A DNA stretch of 64,000 nt from Heligmosomoides polygyrus polygyrus (lineage: Eukaryota > Nematoda > Chromadorea > Rhabditida > Heligmosomidae), in assembly GCA_947396885.1 (NCBI GenBank), contig OX377206.1:89339960-89403959 (forward strand), read 5' to 3'. The notes under the pieces were generated by a model. The model saw only the letters and a list, made by a program, of their open reading frames with translations, did no database searches and had not been told where the DNA came from. Positions 32,526 to 44,739 of the stretch are shown here, piece by piece. The position numbers and the translations under genes are program-made. The stretch's first letter is position 1. Each line of letters starts with the position of its first letter.

Positions 32526-35500
32526 TTAGTAGTAGTTCCTGTGTCGATCCTTCCGCAAGTCGTAGGGTAAATCGTGTCGCTGTAATGCTTCTTTGGTCAT
32601 TCTCGACGGTGTCTTCGCAACATTTCCGCGATCAACGTATACCTTAAACAAGTTACCAAAGTATTCAGAAGATCCCGTCTCTGTTGTTAATAAGAGTTTC
32701 ACATAAATCGGAGCCAATTTTACGTGAGAAAAGGACCTAATCAGGCAAGTTTGTTAAAGAACGTGCAATTTTCAGTTGTAATTTCTGCGAAAGGTAGGAT
32801 GAAACCTTTCGACCAATTCTTAATGAAAAAGTGTCTGCCCGTCTTAATGAAAAACGAAACTGTGACGGAGCATGGTTGCCGGAACACCCAAGAAATCAAT
32901 TTCTCGACAAGCAACACACCACCGTGAAGTCATTTCTCGACCAAAATGATGTTTTGTGGGTATGAAATTGTCTGGGAGATCTCATAGCGGCTCCATGACG
33001 TATTACTACATACCCTTTTTATTTTGCAGTCCTACAAGTAGGGAAATTCAGAGCACACGCGATGAGCTGCCACTTAACCTTTCGATAGCAAGTTGCAAAA
33101 GTAGTTCAACCATATTCCACTACACACAAATAATTAAAATCTGCGTTAAAAATATGCTTTTAAAACGTTAAGAGCTTCCGAGTGATGCGTTTCGCGACCT
33201 GATAAACGTACTACGCACGGTCAGTGCTTGGCAACAAAGCTTCAAATAATAGACAAAATGCTCAGCGAATGATATTCAAATAAGGCTCAAGGAAATTTCA
33301 ATGACATGTATCGTGAAATATAAGAACCGCAACGATTTTCGGTTTTGACAGACAATAACTACCAGTTAGAGAAAGAAAATTAACAGCGTATAGTGAGTTA
33401 GATCGTTCTTCTAACGGTAGGTGGCGTCAAATCGAATCGTGGGTTTCTGGTCATCACTTTATCACCTCTGTTCTGATAAACTTCTGTTTCCTCTACTGAA
33501 CATTCTCCATGACTACGAAAAAAAAAACTATCGCCCCACGATACTCGTACTACCTTTCCATGCTAAACGGTTTAAACCAAATGAGTCAAATACTCCCCTT
33601 TGCATTAAAATGTCTACCATCTAGTTTGAATCAAAAGCCTTCATAAGATTAGGAAAATGAATCGTAGGTCACTCCATGGATTTATGTCATGAGAAGTTTA
33701 GAACGTGCTTCCACGACTCCAAAGGCAGAGGACAGGTCGAAAAAATATTTCACCCAAGCATAGCCCAGGGGTGCCGATCACGACAATGATATCCGTTTTC
33801 AAAATGCCTATGGATTACGGTAGATTACAGTGGATACTGATGAGTAGGGAAGTGGGACCATAATCACCGATTTAAATTCTTCTATGGAGATTAATTAAAC
33901 AGCTGATCACGAATCTATCGTTCCTCTGAAATACCAATTTTCATGCACTACTTGCCATCTCAAAGTTGCCGGTTGGAAAATAAGTGGGACCACATAGATG
34001 TTCCGCAGCCTTGCTTAAGCATACCTATGCTAGCTGCCGTAACCAACTGAAATTTTACAAATAAACATTATATCCGCAATCACTACATCAAGTAAGGCTT
34101 TAGCGAAGTTTGTGCGGAACCGTTGACTTTGACCACAGTAACTTTATTAACCCATACGATAAAATCGCAATCGATAAAAATGGGTAAGGCCCCTAGGAGT
34201 TAAGTCTACCGTCATTTCGAAAAAGTATATCATATCTGTGATCAGCACCCCAAATAAACCCTGCGCGAGGCATGTTCAACCTACTCTCCACGTCTGTGGT
34301 CATTAAAGTACAGTAGTTCAAAAGTTTCGTACCAAAAAGTAATGAAGCTCCATGTAAAATATTGAAGACAACTATCTGAAGAAACTTAGTTAACTTACCA
34401 CGCGAACTCTTTCTGGCTGGCTGAATACTATGTACAGAGCAAATACCAATGCCAGAACATCGCAGATTATAACAGCGAAGAAAACCACCAAAGTAATAGA
34501 GAAACCAATGCTGAGAGCAACCCAGATCCTGGAACAAGGAAAGTCTTCGGAGGGCATAACACCGATGGGGAACAAAGTCTAGAAGCCAGTTCTTTTGATT
34601 GAGCAGTAGTCAAGAAAAAGGATATCACCTGTAGTGGCACCCATCGCATCTAATGTCACAAGATCGCGGAGGATCCTGCCGAAAAGCACGAAAATCTGAG
34701 CAGCCGGCATTGCCTACAAATTCGTATAAATACAACATAGAAGAGTATAAAAAAGCTAAAAGAATTATCATGTAATAACCAACCACAACACCGGAAAGTA
34801 GTTTGTAAGTGATCAAGAGACTCCTGTACGATTCCTGCACCCTGATAGTAATGCTGCACCATATAATTCAAGGCGTCTGACAGTTCGACCTCGATCTAAA
34901 TGAGTGTTAAATAAATCATAGCTCCCTCAAAGCACATTCGATAAAAATTAAAACCTTGAACAGAAAAAATAATGAAAAACAAGACATTCGAAACTAACTC
35001 CATCGCGCTTGTAGAAGAGGTATATTCCACAACAGATGGTGCCTATCAGTAGCAGAAATACAGCTACAGCATAAACTATGAGAACAACGCGACTTTCCGC
35101 GTTCACGCCACAACAACCTTAAAATGTCTACATTAGATAGATGATGCACCAAACGAAATATGACTGATAGAGAGAGAGAACCAAGTGTGTTTTACCCCAC
35201 TACCCTCTACCCTGAATCTACTCCAGAATCTAGTTGCTGCTTCATAGTGTTAGGAAGCTCAGATAATTTCATAGGAAACTGTGAGGTGTGGAAGACGGAA
35301 ACAATTGCTCCAATTGTAGGAGATCACCCAAACTGGAATCAGAACTTTTAAAAAATTAGAACTTTGTCTGCACCTTAATGTAATACGATTCATTAATATG
35401 GGACAGCCAGAATACGGCAAAACCACATAAGATTAAAATGTCCCACGTACCATCAAGCTGCCCCTCCCCACCACCACAAAAAAAGTTCTCTCAAATGATT

Positions 35501-37566
35501 TCGACTTCAGTAATTGTTGGAAATCGATTTCCGCTTACCAAAGAAAGAAACGACGATCATGCAGCATCCAAGCACTATTATTACGTAGGAGAAAGCATAC
35601 AATGTTGGAGCTTCCCAAAACGCTTCACCCACTGCCTGTCGGTACCTGAAGGAATGCAGTATAGTACAAACGTGATTTAATAAAGCCAAAGAGACAGGGT
35701 GCAGAAGCACTATCATTCGAATGCAAATCTGACCTTTCACTTATAAAATCCCTGAATCTACTGTCCGTTCGCAGCCAAACTCCCATGGTTAGCAACAGGC
35801 CTCCGACAACCTGAAAAAATGTTACGATGGAGCAACAGAGCGCTTAGGAACAGCCAGGGTAGGCTGTCCTCTCAGAATAATAAGGATAAATGATAAATAA
35901 AGGAAATAGCCAATCCCTCTGTGGCATGCACCACGCATTATATCTCTATGGAATAACGGGGGAGGGGGCTAAATTAACATGTATTTGGCCTACACAGTGA
36001 CTTGCAGTGGCTAGCTTATGGGCAAATTTGGTATCAATTCGACCCCGGACGGGTGAGATTGAAGACTGTTGGTATGAACAGGATCCGAATTAAGAATCTT
36101 GAATCAAAGTGCAGCACCTCCTCAAGGCAGTCGCACACGAAATAGCTATTGATAAGCATTTTTACAAATCCTACTTGGTGGTGGCCGTTTTTGAACGATT
36201 TCATTAGACCTGAATATGTCCAGTACTGCCATACATTAAATTCTCTTATTCCACAGAAAACAACTGCATTAACGAAATCAAAATAAATAGCAGAAAACAT
36301 GAGAATATATAACATTTGTGAGCCAGATCGGGACGTTTGCAAATGATTAGGATGTGAAGTACATTGTCTTGAATGCAACCATGGATCTGATGCCGTATTC
36401 AAAACGTTAACTGATTGGTGGTCTCATGGCCTAATTTTTTTTATTTCACTGATGTTATTTATTTTATCTGCTAGAAGATGACCCGTTTTCGGTGCAAATC
36501 TAGTAAAGGGGTCTTCCCTTACTAGGCTGTACCCAGAATGGTACTTTTTAGGCTCCACTACCGACTAGTAACTCGGAAAGGGAGTCTATCTGGGCAACCA
36601 TGTTTGTTAGTCTACTTATTTCTTTGTTGTTGCCGATTTCTAGTGCTTGGTAAACTTACAACTAGAAAAAAACGTATGAGCTATCCACAGTAGTTTCGGG
36701 GTGAAATTCATGGAAATCGTTATGGGACCAAGCTTGCCTATTCCTCTAGTGATCAGTCGCTGCAGGTTGTGATATTCGCGTATTTGTCCGGCGCCAATAG
36801 GGGCGGGGGGGGGGGGCTTCTGATGGGCAGAAAACACTATAGAGTCCCCCCCCCCCCCTCCGATCCTATTTGCGTCGTTAATGTCCCACATCTCTGGCTC
36901 CAACGTCTAGAGACTGTAGTAAGGGTGCTCCATGACTAATAAAAATCAGGTTTGAATAGCGTGATTGTGCGCGCCGCGCACCGGACAACTCGGACGTTTT
37001 TTTTTCTCGGTTGTAAGCGTATCGTCGACTCCTATTTATTGTGTGTCGACATGTCGGGAAATAGATTAAGACCAGTGACCACCAACTAGGATAGTACCGA
37101 GATACAACCCAAGTAGCTACATGTGCTATAACCTACTAATAAGCCAGCGTGTAAAAATTAAAGATGGACATTTGCGCTACCGCCAGCTCCCCAAGCGGTT
37201 ATTGTGTCACATGTTTCATGTTTTTTATGCCACCATTCAATTGCTAACAAAAAGGACAACGGAAAAGAAACTAAAAATTAAAAATAAGCAGGAAAGCAAC
37301 TTCACAAAAACTTACCATAAATACAATGTTCGCAGCGAAAATGCCATATTTTAACCATGGTAAGCAACTGCCTTCTTTCTCCGACGAGTCGTCACTAAAG
37401 CCGTGGGTTTTCTAACGCCAAATACGTAAAGAAACAAAACCCACCTCCGAGAAGACCGCAAGTAATCCTCGTCCCTTGACAAACCGTGACCAGACACAAG
37501 GGAGTACTGCTTCTTGCCGGCGCTTGACCGTGCGTCTTGATACAAGGCACCATCGTGATCCCCCAT
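32526..37566 (-). CDS. Tetraspanin
   Basis: Four-pass scaffold protein of the plasma membrane. Nine exons join in phase to 315 aa: 37566-37445, 37394-37316, 35810-35734, 35645-35539, 35117-34999, 34895-34784, 34713-34629, 34528-34399, 32642-32526. Order of parts: cytoplasmic N-terminus of about 50 residues; TM1 split across exons 2/3 (YGIFAANIVFM then VVGGLLLTMGVWLR); small loop; TM2 ending SFFG then CCGVNAESR; TM3 with VFLLLIGTICCGIYL; large loop; TM4 (ITLVVFFAVIICDVLALVFAL); basic tail ending RNYY. The large loop has the diagnostic CCG at the exon 6/7 junction, then PPRSC and CDGC, giving six cysteines. The ATG at 37566 is the first in its frame. The last exon is assigned by phase and position across a 1.8-kb intron and is the least certain. 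Confidence 0.92.
35884..36125 (-). mobile_element. SINE-A copy, degenerate, in a tetraspanin intron
   Basis: Tail 'ggataaatgataaataaagg' at about 35884 and the body motif 'gcaccacgcatta' are recognisable; the head is lost. Confidence 0.6.
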
Positions 37567-38085
37567 AGATGAAGCTTCTTCGAGAATCGGTTTCTTGAAC
37601 AACGACTGAACCACACGCTCCACGGTAACCACGGGACTACACAACGCTGCAGGTGTGACTCACCTGCGGTTGCGTCGCGACCTGCCGACGGAGCGCGACA
37701 AACAGCGTGGGGTGGAGACGGCTTGAGAGAGGAGGCCACGGAGGAGTAAAGAGCTTGCCGTTTCGTCGGTAAACAGTAGGACACTTCCACAAAATCACAG
37801 ATTGGTTGGTGAAATCCACTTGGGGGGGGGGTGCTTGGGAAGATCAGGCAGTGTCTCGCTTCACCACCCTTAACCTGAAATTGTTTAATATCCCAGTAGC
37901 TTTTCACATAGAAAGAAGGAGGCGAAAATTCAAGCAATTGCCCGAGTTGTGGTTGTACCCTCAGACTAGGATTGCACCATTTTGTAAGCTGAAACAATTG
38001 ATTTGATCTGATTTGGCTGCACTCCAGCATTTCAGAGCAACCGATATTGTAGGAGACGGTACGGGGTAGGTCTCGTACGCCCCAT

Positions 38086-38160
38086 TTATGCGGTTATCCA
38101 ATAGTAGAGTGCTCTCCTGCCCAACATAAGGCTCGGGTTTGATTCCCGGCTCAGGCACCA
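38086..38160 (+). repeat. tRNA-like Pol III head
   Basis: Box A-like TAGTAGAGTGCTC and box B GGTTTGATTCCC are about 35 bases apart, and the stretch ends GCACCA. The acceptor stem does not pair well, so a SINE head is more likely than a working tRNA gene. Confidence 0.4.
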
Positions 38161-38821
38161 AAACACAGGGTGCCTCAAAAAATATATACACGGTTTGAAA
38201 GGTTATAACTTTGCTGCCAGTAAAGGTGCTGAAAAGCTAAAAGCTCCCATGAAAGCATGCCATTGCTGCTAGTAAAGGTTTTGGAGATTTTAAGAGTTCA
38301 CATAAAGTTGGAATGTACTGCCAAATTCTAAACGTTAAAAGAAGTACACTACCGGCTAATGTGGTAATTAATAACAAGATTGTAACAAACAGCCCATGCA
38401 CAATCAATCAGTTTGAAATGAAACGTTTCCGACGGATGCATGGCGCAATCTTGATTGTTTGAGCGTTGCAGTATTTTTGCTAACCTGCGCTTTCATAGGA
38501 ATCTCAAACGTCTTTAAAAGCCTTACTAGTAGAAATATTAAAACCTTTCAAACAGTACCTGCATTTTTTAAAACGCCCTTATTTTGCTGCAAGCTGTTAG
38601 AGTCTCTTTAAGTTTTACATCTTTAAAGAAACACAGATAAATCGATACGGCTACTATGTGGAGAAATTATAACACGTATTCAAGTAAAACACAATCGAAA
38701 CACGAGTGTAAAATGAAGTAAAAATTCAGAGGAGTACATGGCGCGATCCCGACCACCTTTGGGAGTTACTGCTCTATTTTAAAGCTAGTGAAACTCTGTC
38801 GTTACCATTGAGATTCGAGTG

Positions 38822-39125
38822 ATCAAAAGGTGAAGGACGGCACTGCTCTATTTCTTCTAGGGTCCGCCACGCATTCTACTTCTAGGGAATGTCGTGGAGG
38901 TGATTTGAATGCGTATTTGGGAATACAATGACTTGAGGGGGGGGGGGGGGGGAGAGCATCCGATGAACAAGTCAGCGCTCTATATTTTCCAGACAAGTCT
39001 GGTACCAATTCACCGACCCGGAGCAATGGAAGGCTTGATTAACCTGCGCGGGAAATCCGAACCAGGAACCTGTTATCAGGTGCACGTGATAGTCGGCACC
39101 TCATCCGACTGCGCTACACGCGTCC
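38822..39125 (-). mobile_element. SINE-A copy
   Basis: Carries a long G run (38937-38952) replacing the usual 'cggtggccag' body sequence. Confidence 0.8.
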
Positions 39126-39198
39126 ATTTTAATTAGTCAACGATGGAAGGAATTCATGAATACATGACCCTTTTTAGAAAGTACAGCAAACAGTAGGC

Positions 39199-39476
39199 GG
39201 TAACGAGGTTGGAGGAGGCACTGGCTGTCGTCTGGGTGTCGTCGCACCCCAAATCAGGTTTGTCGTTCTTATTTCCCGCCCAAGTTAACCAAGCATTCCA
39301 TCCCTTAGGAGTCTCTGAACGGGTGTCAGACTTGTCAGGGAAGGAGAAAACACTGTCTTGTTCATCGTCTGACCAGGGCAAGTCTTCGTGCAGGCCAAAC
39401 TCGCATTCAGATTGCCCTCCCGACATTCCGCAGAAGTGGAATGCGTGGCGCATCGCCGTCCTTTATCCTTTTCACT
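39199..39476 (+). mobile_element. SINE-A copy
   Basis: Opposite strand to its neighbour 75 bases away. Box A is degraded; the body and TCCTTT tail remain. Confidence 0.75.
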
Positions 39477-39869
39477 TTAAAAAGCTTAAGGGTTCTCCGC
39501 TTGTTTAATAGAACAATGGCCTGCGGCTGGGGGATGGATGGCAAGAGCTACCAATTTCGAGCAATACTGCGGGAGATTCAAAACTTTGAAAATTTCAGAA
39601 AAATGTGGAAAAACTCACGTATAGGTTGTAATCAAAACATATTCATCTAACCTAAGATTTGACTCAAAGAAGAGTATCCACTCCTTCGGAATTAAAACAT
39701 TTCTGGAAGTTAGGAATTTTTTTCGTTCCTGCTGGGTAGGAATGTGGCAAGGGTACATTTAGGTACTTCCTCGCCTATCTTGAACTGAAGACTTTGAATA
39801 CCTATGATATGTAGACGCATGTAGATGCGTAGAGAACAAGCAGCAACCGTTAGAGAAGTTTTCAATGAA

Positions 39870-40420
39870 TAATTAGTGTTTGGATGGAAATTATTTCGAA
39901 AAGAAAACTCCTATTCTCGGGATGACCAGACTTTTGCAAAGCCCCATAAAACTCCCGTTTCACATCTGCTAAAAAAATAGTGACGGCATATTGCGCATGT
40001 TCCTGCGCTCTGTTCAAAATTTGGACAAATTTTGAACCTAGCCGGTAACCAGAAAGAGAGATGCTGTAAGTTGGGGGTAACTTCTTGTGTGTTGAGCTCA
40101 AAATTTTAAATACCGATCATTCAGAAGCGCAGAGAACTGAAGGATCAATCGTTAAAGAAGTTTTCAATGAATGATTAGTGTATAGGTGGAAAGTAGTCCG
40201 AAAGAAAGCCCCTTTTCTTGTGATGATAAGATTTTTGAAAGCCCCGCAAAATTCCCGTTTCGCATCTGCTATAACGTTGCGACGGCATATGGCGCATGTT
40301 TCTGCACTCCGTACCAAATTTTGACAAAATTTGTGCGAAGTTCAGGGACCAGAAAGAGCGTCGTAAATTGGGAGCAGCTTCTCGTGTGTTGTACTCAAAT
40401 TTTTAAATATCGATCACTCA
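39870..40420. repeat. Repeat C, two copies
   Basis: Two diverged direct copies (about 39870-40110 and 40150-40410). Both include 'gttttcaatgaat', 'aactcccgtttca' or a near match, and a 'gacggcatatggcgcatgtt'-type phrase. Confidence 0.7.
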
Positions 40421-40433
40421 CTAGGGAAGGATT

Positions 40434-40628
40434 TCGACCTCCCATGGAGCTTCAAGTTGAGACCGGGATTATTAGAAAGAGCTCGGAATGCTGATTACGA
40501 TTGTAGGTGTCAAAATTGCAAAATGAAATTCCTGAGCGAACTATGGCCTGCCGAAATCGGGGGTCTCACCACAGGCTGGCTGTACGACACATTTGGCGCG
40601 AGAGTGGTGAGTCATCAGGGCTCCGTAA
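40434..40628. repeat. Left arm of a large inverted repeat
   Basis: Matches the reverse complement of 42107-42311 over about 195 bases with scattered differences. Shared phrases include 'gagctcggaatgctgatta' and 'ttgcaaaatgaaatt'. The 1.5-kb space between the arms holds a foldback element and a mariner. Confidence 0.9.
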
Positions 40629-40771
40629 AGGCCCCCACAGAGTTCTGCGGCAGCGCCGCGACCCTATGCTTAACCATAGGGCAGAGACGCAGAGCTCGCC
40701 GCCGGCGGCGCCCCTGCCCTATCCTTAATCATTGCGGCGAGCGGCGTCGTCGCAGAACTCTGTGGGGGCCT
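40629..40771. mobile_element. GC-rich foldback element (family G), TAA duplication
   Basis: 143 bp with nearly perfect arms AGGCCCCCACAGAGTTCTGC and the inverted form. A 3-bp TAA duplication lies at 40626-40628 and 40772-40774. The centre has an extra palindrome of GCC/GGC repeats. It starts at the edge of the large inverted-repeat arm. Confidence 0.88.
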
Positions 40772-41045
40772 TAAGAGGAGACCGCCAGCTGCGGCGGTGG
40801 CGCATAGCAGCGCGTCAGGAGGTACACCCGCCCCCTCCTGGGGGCGTGGCGTCAGGAGGTGCACCGCTGTTCTGCGGACCGGAAACTTTTGTATTGCGTG
40901 TCAAAGGCTTCGGAAGGCAGCCGTTAGACTCTTGATGAAGTCTAGGGGGTTGAGGATGTTGAAATGTCTAGGGGGTTGGAGGTGTCAAAATGTCAACATA
41001 GCAGTTTTTTGACTTCAAGCATTTTTACAAACGTGTATGGTATTA

Positions 41046-41932
41046 GGGGGGGGGCAAAAGTAATGAGACAAATTGAAAAAAATCTTTATCTCTTTATAAC
41101 TCAATTACAAATCAACTATGCTGAGGAATGTATTTGCCATTAAGGGCAATGACCTTGCTGCCATCGCTCAGCCAACTTCCTGATCCCATCCTTCCAGAAC
41201 TGCTTGGGCCTGGTGTTGATCAACTGCTCGATATGGTTGTCAAGCACTGCTTGGGTTCTTGTGTCCCTTCCGACCAGGAAGTCCTGTAGGCTCAAGAAGT
41301 AGTGGTAGTCGCATAGAGAGATGTCCGGCGAATACGGTGGGTGAGGCATGTGAACGTAGCCCAGCTGGCCAAGCTTATCCGTGGTCACTTGTTCACGATG
41401 GGGTGCGGCGTTTTCGAAGAGGAGAACCTTCTTAAAGCGCTGCGAATGAATAAGAGCGAGTCGCCGGCCCATCTCTTCCATTTCGTTCACCATGGTCTTG
41501 GAGTTCATCGTAGTGCTCTTCGGAAACAGCTTCCGGTAAACCGATCAATGGGCGCAGATCCAAAAGCTCCAAAGGTGCTTCTCGCCGAACGAAGGTCGGC
41601 AACAGGTCACCAGGCCTCACCCAGACTCGCTGCTTGGCAGGGTTAAGGTAGAAGACGTACTTATCATCTTGCGTGAATATTGAGCCCAGGCTGCTCGGGG
41701 TTGGGAATTGGGCGAGATTTGCGCGACACAGGTCGACTCGTCAGACCGGGGTTTCGGCATGAGACAGACTGGTGTTTTGGCATGCTTCTGGAAAGGGCGG
41801 AAGTGGTAACTTTTCAGGTGGCCTTCAGTAAGTAGCATACAAACATACAAATACGATAAGCGCGAAACCAGACTCCAGTCACGAGATATGTGGACACGGC
41901 ATTGGGTGTTTCATTACTTTTGGCCCCCCATC
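41046..41932 (-). mobile_element. mariner-type transposon, inactive
   Basis: Ends share GGGGGGCAAAAGTAATGAGA-type inverted repeats (left 41046-41066, right about 41905-41927). On the minus strand a broken transposase frame remains. It is flanked by TA-containing sequence, as expected for Tc1/mariner, but the exact duplication is blurred by G and C runs. It sits between the two arms of the 40.4/42.3-kb inverted repeat. Confidence 0.88.
41140..41508 (-). pseudogene. mariner transposase C-terminal half
   Basis: Open frame of about 120 codons. It contains the mariner signature HPPYSPDISLCDYHYF, whose final D is the third catalytic acid. The second catalytic block reads LLFENAAPH where active elements have D in place of E, so this copy is mutated at a key residue. 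The N-terminal DNA-binding half lies further along the minus strand (up to about 41850) in other frames. Confidence 0.88.
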
Positions 41933-42106
41933 CTATTAGTTTTTCCGGCTATATAATCAAGCATGTGTCACAATTCAGAACAAAAGGTCATTACGAAGAT
42001 AAATTATGCTTTGCAAAAAACCGGCAGCAACGGGAACCAAACCAAAGACGTCGCACCTGACGAGCCGGAGCACTACCCCTGCGCCACCCCCGCAGGTGGC
42101 GTGATC

Positions 42107-42311
42107 ACCTTACGGAACACCAATGACACTCCACTCTCGCGCCAGGTGTGTCGCACAGCCAGCCTGTGGTGAGGCTCCCTGATTTCGGCAGGCCATAACT
42201 CGCCCGAAATTTCATTTTGCAATTTTGACGCCCGTATTCGTAATCAGCATTCCGAGCTCTTTCTAATGATTCTGGTCTTAACCTGAAGTTTCATGGGAAG
42301 TCGAGACCCTT
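42107..42311. repeat. Right arm of the large inverted repeat
   Basis: Reverse-complement partner of 40434-40628. Beyond it, 42330-42540 continues as repeat C. Confidence 0.9.
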
Positions 42312-42922
42312 TCCTAGTCAGAAGCGTAGAAAAATGAAGAAAGAAACGGTTTCGAAGCTGTTAATATGTAAGTGGCTAGCGTTCAGGCCAAAACTGTTTC
42401 AAAAGGAGAGCGTTTTTTAGAATGACCAGGATTTTGAATATTTCGACAAAATTCCCGTTTCACCTCGGCTATATTGCGGCGCGGGATTACATCGGCTGTT
42501 CGGCAAGTAGGACATTCTGCGTAAATTTGCAAAATTGTCGGATAGCGAAATGGACTACACCATCCTCGTCATAACATGCACTAGGGTGTTTTTACCATTC
42601 CTACACTAGATTTCCCAGGTGAACGTCTAGCTAAAATGACTACGAAACTCCTTTGCTGTGGGGCGACGACTTCTTCCGGTCAAGGCGTGGGGAGGAATTT
42701 TAGTTTTCTAGTTTTCTGGTCATTTTGGTATTTTTCTGTTTCCTGGAAAAACAACAGAAATTAGCTAAAAAATAGAAAATAGAATGGCGTAGAAATTTTG
42801 CCTTGAGTGGTCGACCACCAGAGTTTAATCTGTATCACAACATCGTAGCCTCTGGTGCAAAAAATGTCCACAGGCTATTGAGAAACTTGAAAAACAAACT
42901 GACTGGGCGATGGCCTTCATTA

Positions 42923-43056
42923 GGCTTTGTTTAGTGTGCACGCGACGCGCGACGCGATGCATGCGTAGTGTCCAAATTGATCGAGCGACGCGATTGATCA
43001 ATTCGGCCACTACACATGGCATCGCGTCGCGCGTCGCGTGCACACTAAACAAGGCC
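42923..43056. mobile_element. GC-rich foldback element (family G), TTA duplication
   Basis: 134 bp; arms begin GGCTTTGTTTAGTGTGCACG and end with the near-exact inverted form. The stem is dominated by CGACGCG repeats. TTA lies on both sides (42920-42922 and 43057-43059). Confidence 0.9.
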
Positions 43057-43754
43057 TTATAGGCTGCGCCATGAACATGCAGCGAGAAGGTTAGGATATG
43101 TGTGTTTTTTTTTACAATTGTTTATGCTGCACCGGTTTGAGGTGTAAAATGCAGGCAAGCAGAAGTTCCGCTGTGAATCGAAAAAAATTGCGAGACAGGG
43201 GCTTGACGCAGTGTCTGTTTTAGCAATATAAAATGACCACCTTCGTGATCTTCAAAACAAGCTTCAAATCATTGTTTTTTCTCGAAAAATGAAATCCCCA
43301 TAAAATTTCAAACTATGTGATCTCTTATTAGGAAGCAAATTAAAACTTCAAAAAAAGTTATACTAAAATTTTCCTTGAACAAAAGAATCTTCGGCATTTT
43401 TGAAGAGCTCGTTGTTTAGTGTAGAGGAAACTCTATCGATTTGGAAGAGATCGCTTTCATTTCAAAAGTCTTCTTAGACTGGCTTAGAAGACTGCCCAAT
43501 TTGAAGTGTCCAATTCGACGCGAAAATGCTACAAATGAAATGCGAAATCACATTAAAATGCTTCGTTTTTTTCCTTTCGTGGATGCAACCGTTACAACTG
43601 ATCGTCAGTACATAAACGTCTCCACTGGAGCGATTTCGTCAATCTCGAATCTTCCAGACCCTCTTTCCCCCAATCCAACCATATAGGACAGGAGAGCTTG
43701 AGAACTTATGATATTTGTAAGAGCGTAGAGAACTGTGTGAGCACATGTTACTGA

Positions 43755-44010
43755 AATCTTCAATGAATGACTAGTGTTTGGGCGATTATCGTTTCAAAAC
43801 GAAAGCCGGGAGTACCGTTTCTGGGTGTTACGCCAACCAGATTTTTGCTAGTTTTAAACTCCCGTTTCACCGCTGCTACAAGATTGTGACGGCATATGGC
43901 GGCACAGCTCCTGTGCTGTGCTTCAAACTCAAACAGATTTTGAAGCGTGTCCCAGGATCCAGAAGGAAGGGCAATGCAACTTCTGGTTTCCTTCCGCCCG
44001 CTGAACTCAA
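43755..44010 (+). repeat. Repeat C copy
   Basis: Shares 'ttcaatgaatgactagtgtttggg' and 'gtgacggcatatggcg' phrases with the copies at 40 and 46.7 kb. Confidence 0.7.
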
Positions 44011-44286
44011 AAATTTAAATACCTATCAGTCAGAAGCGTATAAGAATGACGAAGCGAACGACTACAAGATTCGCCAAGGGCATAGCGGCTGTTTCTTCTT
44101 GTAGTTCTCCTGCAGCTCGTGAACGCTGGTATGGTACAGGACTCCTATTGCTTATTCAACCAACTCCTTTATATCCCTGGATTCTCCCTCTCTGGTTTTC
44201 TTCTGCTATGGAGCAGTCGTCATTCAGGTAGGAACTCCTTGGGTGTTCCCCGCATGTTCAGGATTTTTAGCCTCTATTAGGTTGGA

Positions 44287-44690
44287 AAGGATAAAGGACG
44301 GCGTTACTCAATCCCTTTTGGGATACACCAGCGCATTCTACTTCTATTGGATGTCGTGGAGGCGATTTGAATGCGTATTTGGCTATACAATGACTTCCGG
44401 TGGCCAGCCGATGAACAAGTCAGCGCTTTATCCTTCCCAGACACGTGTGGTTCCAATTCACCGACCCAGGCCAACCCAGCCTTGGACAGTCGGAGGAGGC
44501 GCCGACTGTCGCGTGCACCCGACACCAGGTTCCTGGTTCGAATTTCCCGCCCAACCTTCCATCCCTCCGGGGTCGGTGAATTGGTACCAGACTTGTCTGG
44601 GAAGGATAGAGCGCTGACTTGTTCATCGGTTGGCCACCGCAAGTCATTGTATGGCCAAATACGCATTCAAATCGTCTCTGCAAATTAAGT
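44287..44690. repeat. Two partial SINE-A copies, head to head
   Basis: A minus-strand body (44287-44467) is joined to a plus-strand head and body (about 44475-44690). They form an inverted repeat of about 180-base arms with a very short spacer. Confidence 0.85.
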
Positions 44691-44739
44691 CTCCGCCGTT
44701 TTTTGAATACACTTTTATGAATTTCCCTAAAAGTGGTTT

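Noticed and set aside
38086..38160. Candidate functional tRNA gene
   Set aside because: Pol III boxes are present but the acceptor arm does not pair; kept only as a tRNA-like repeat.
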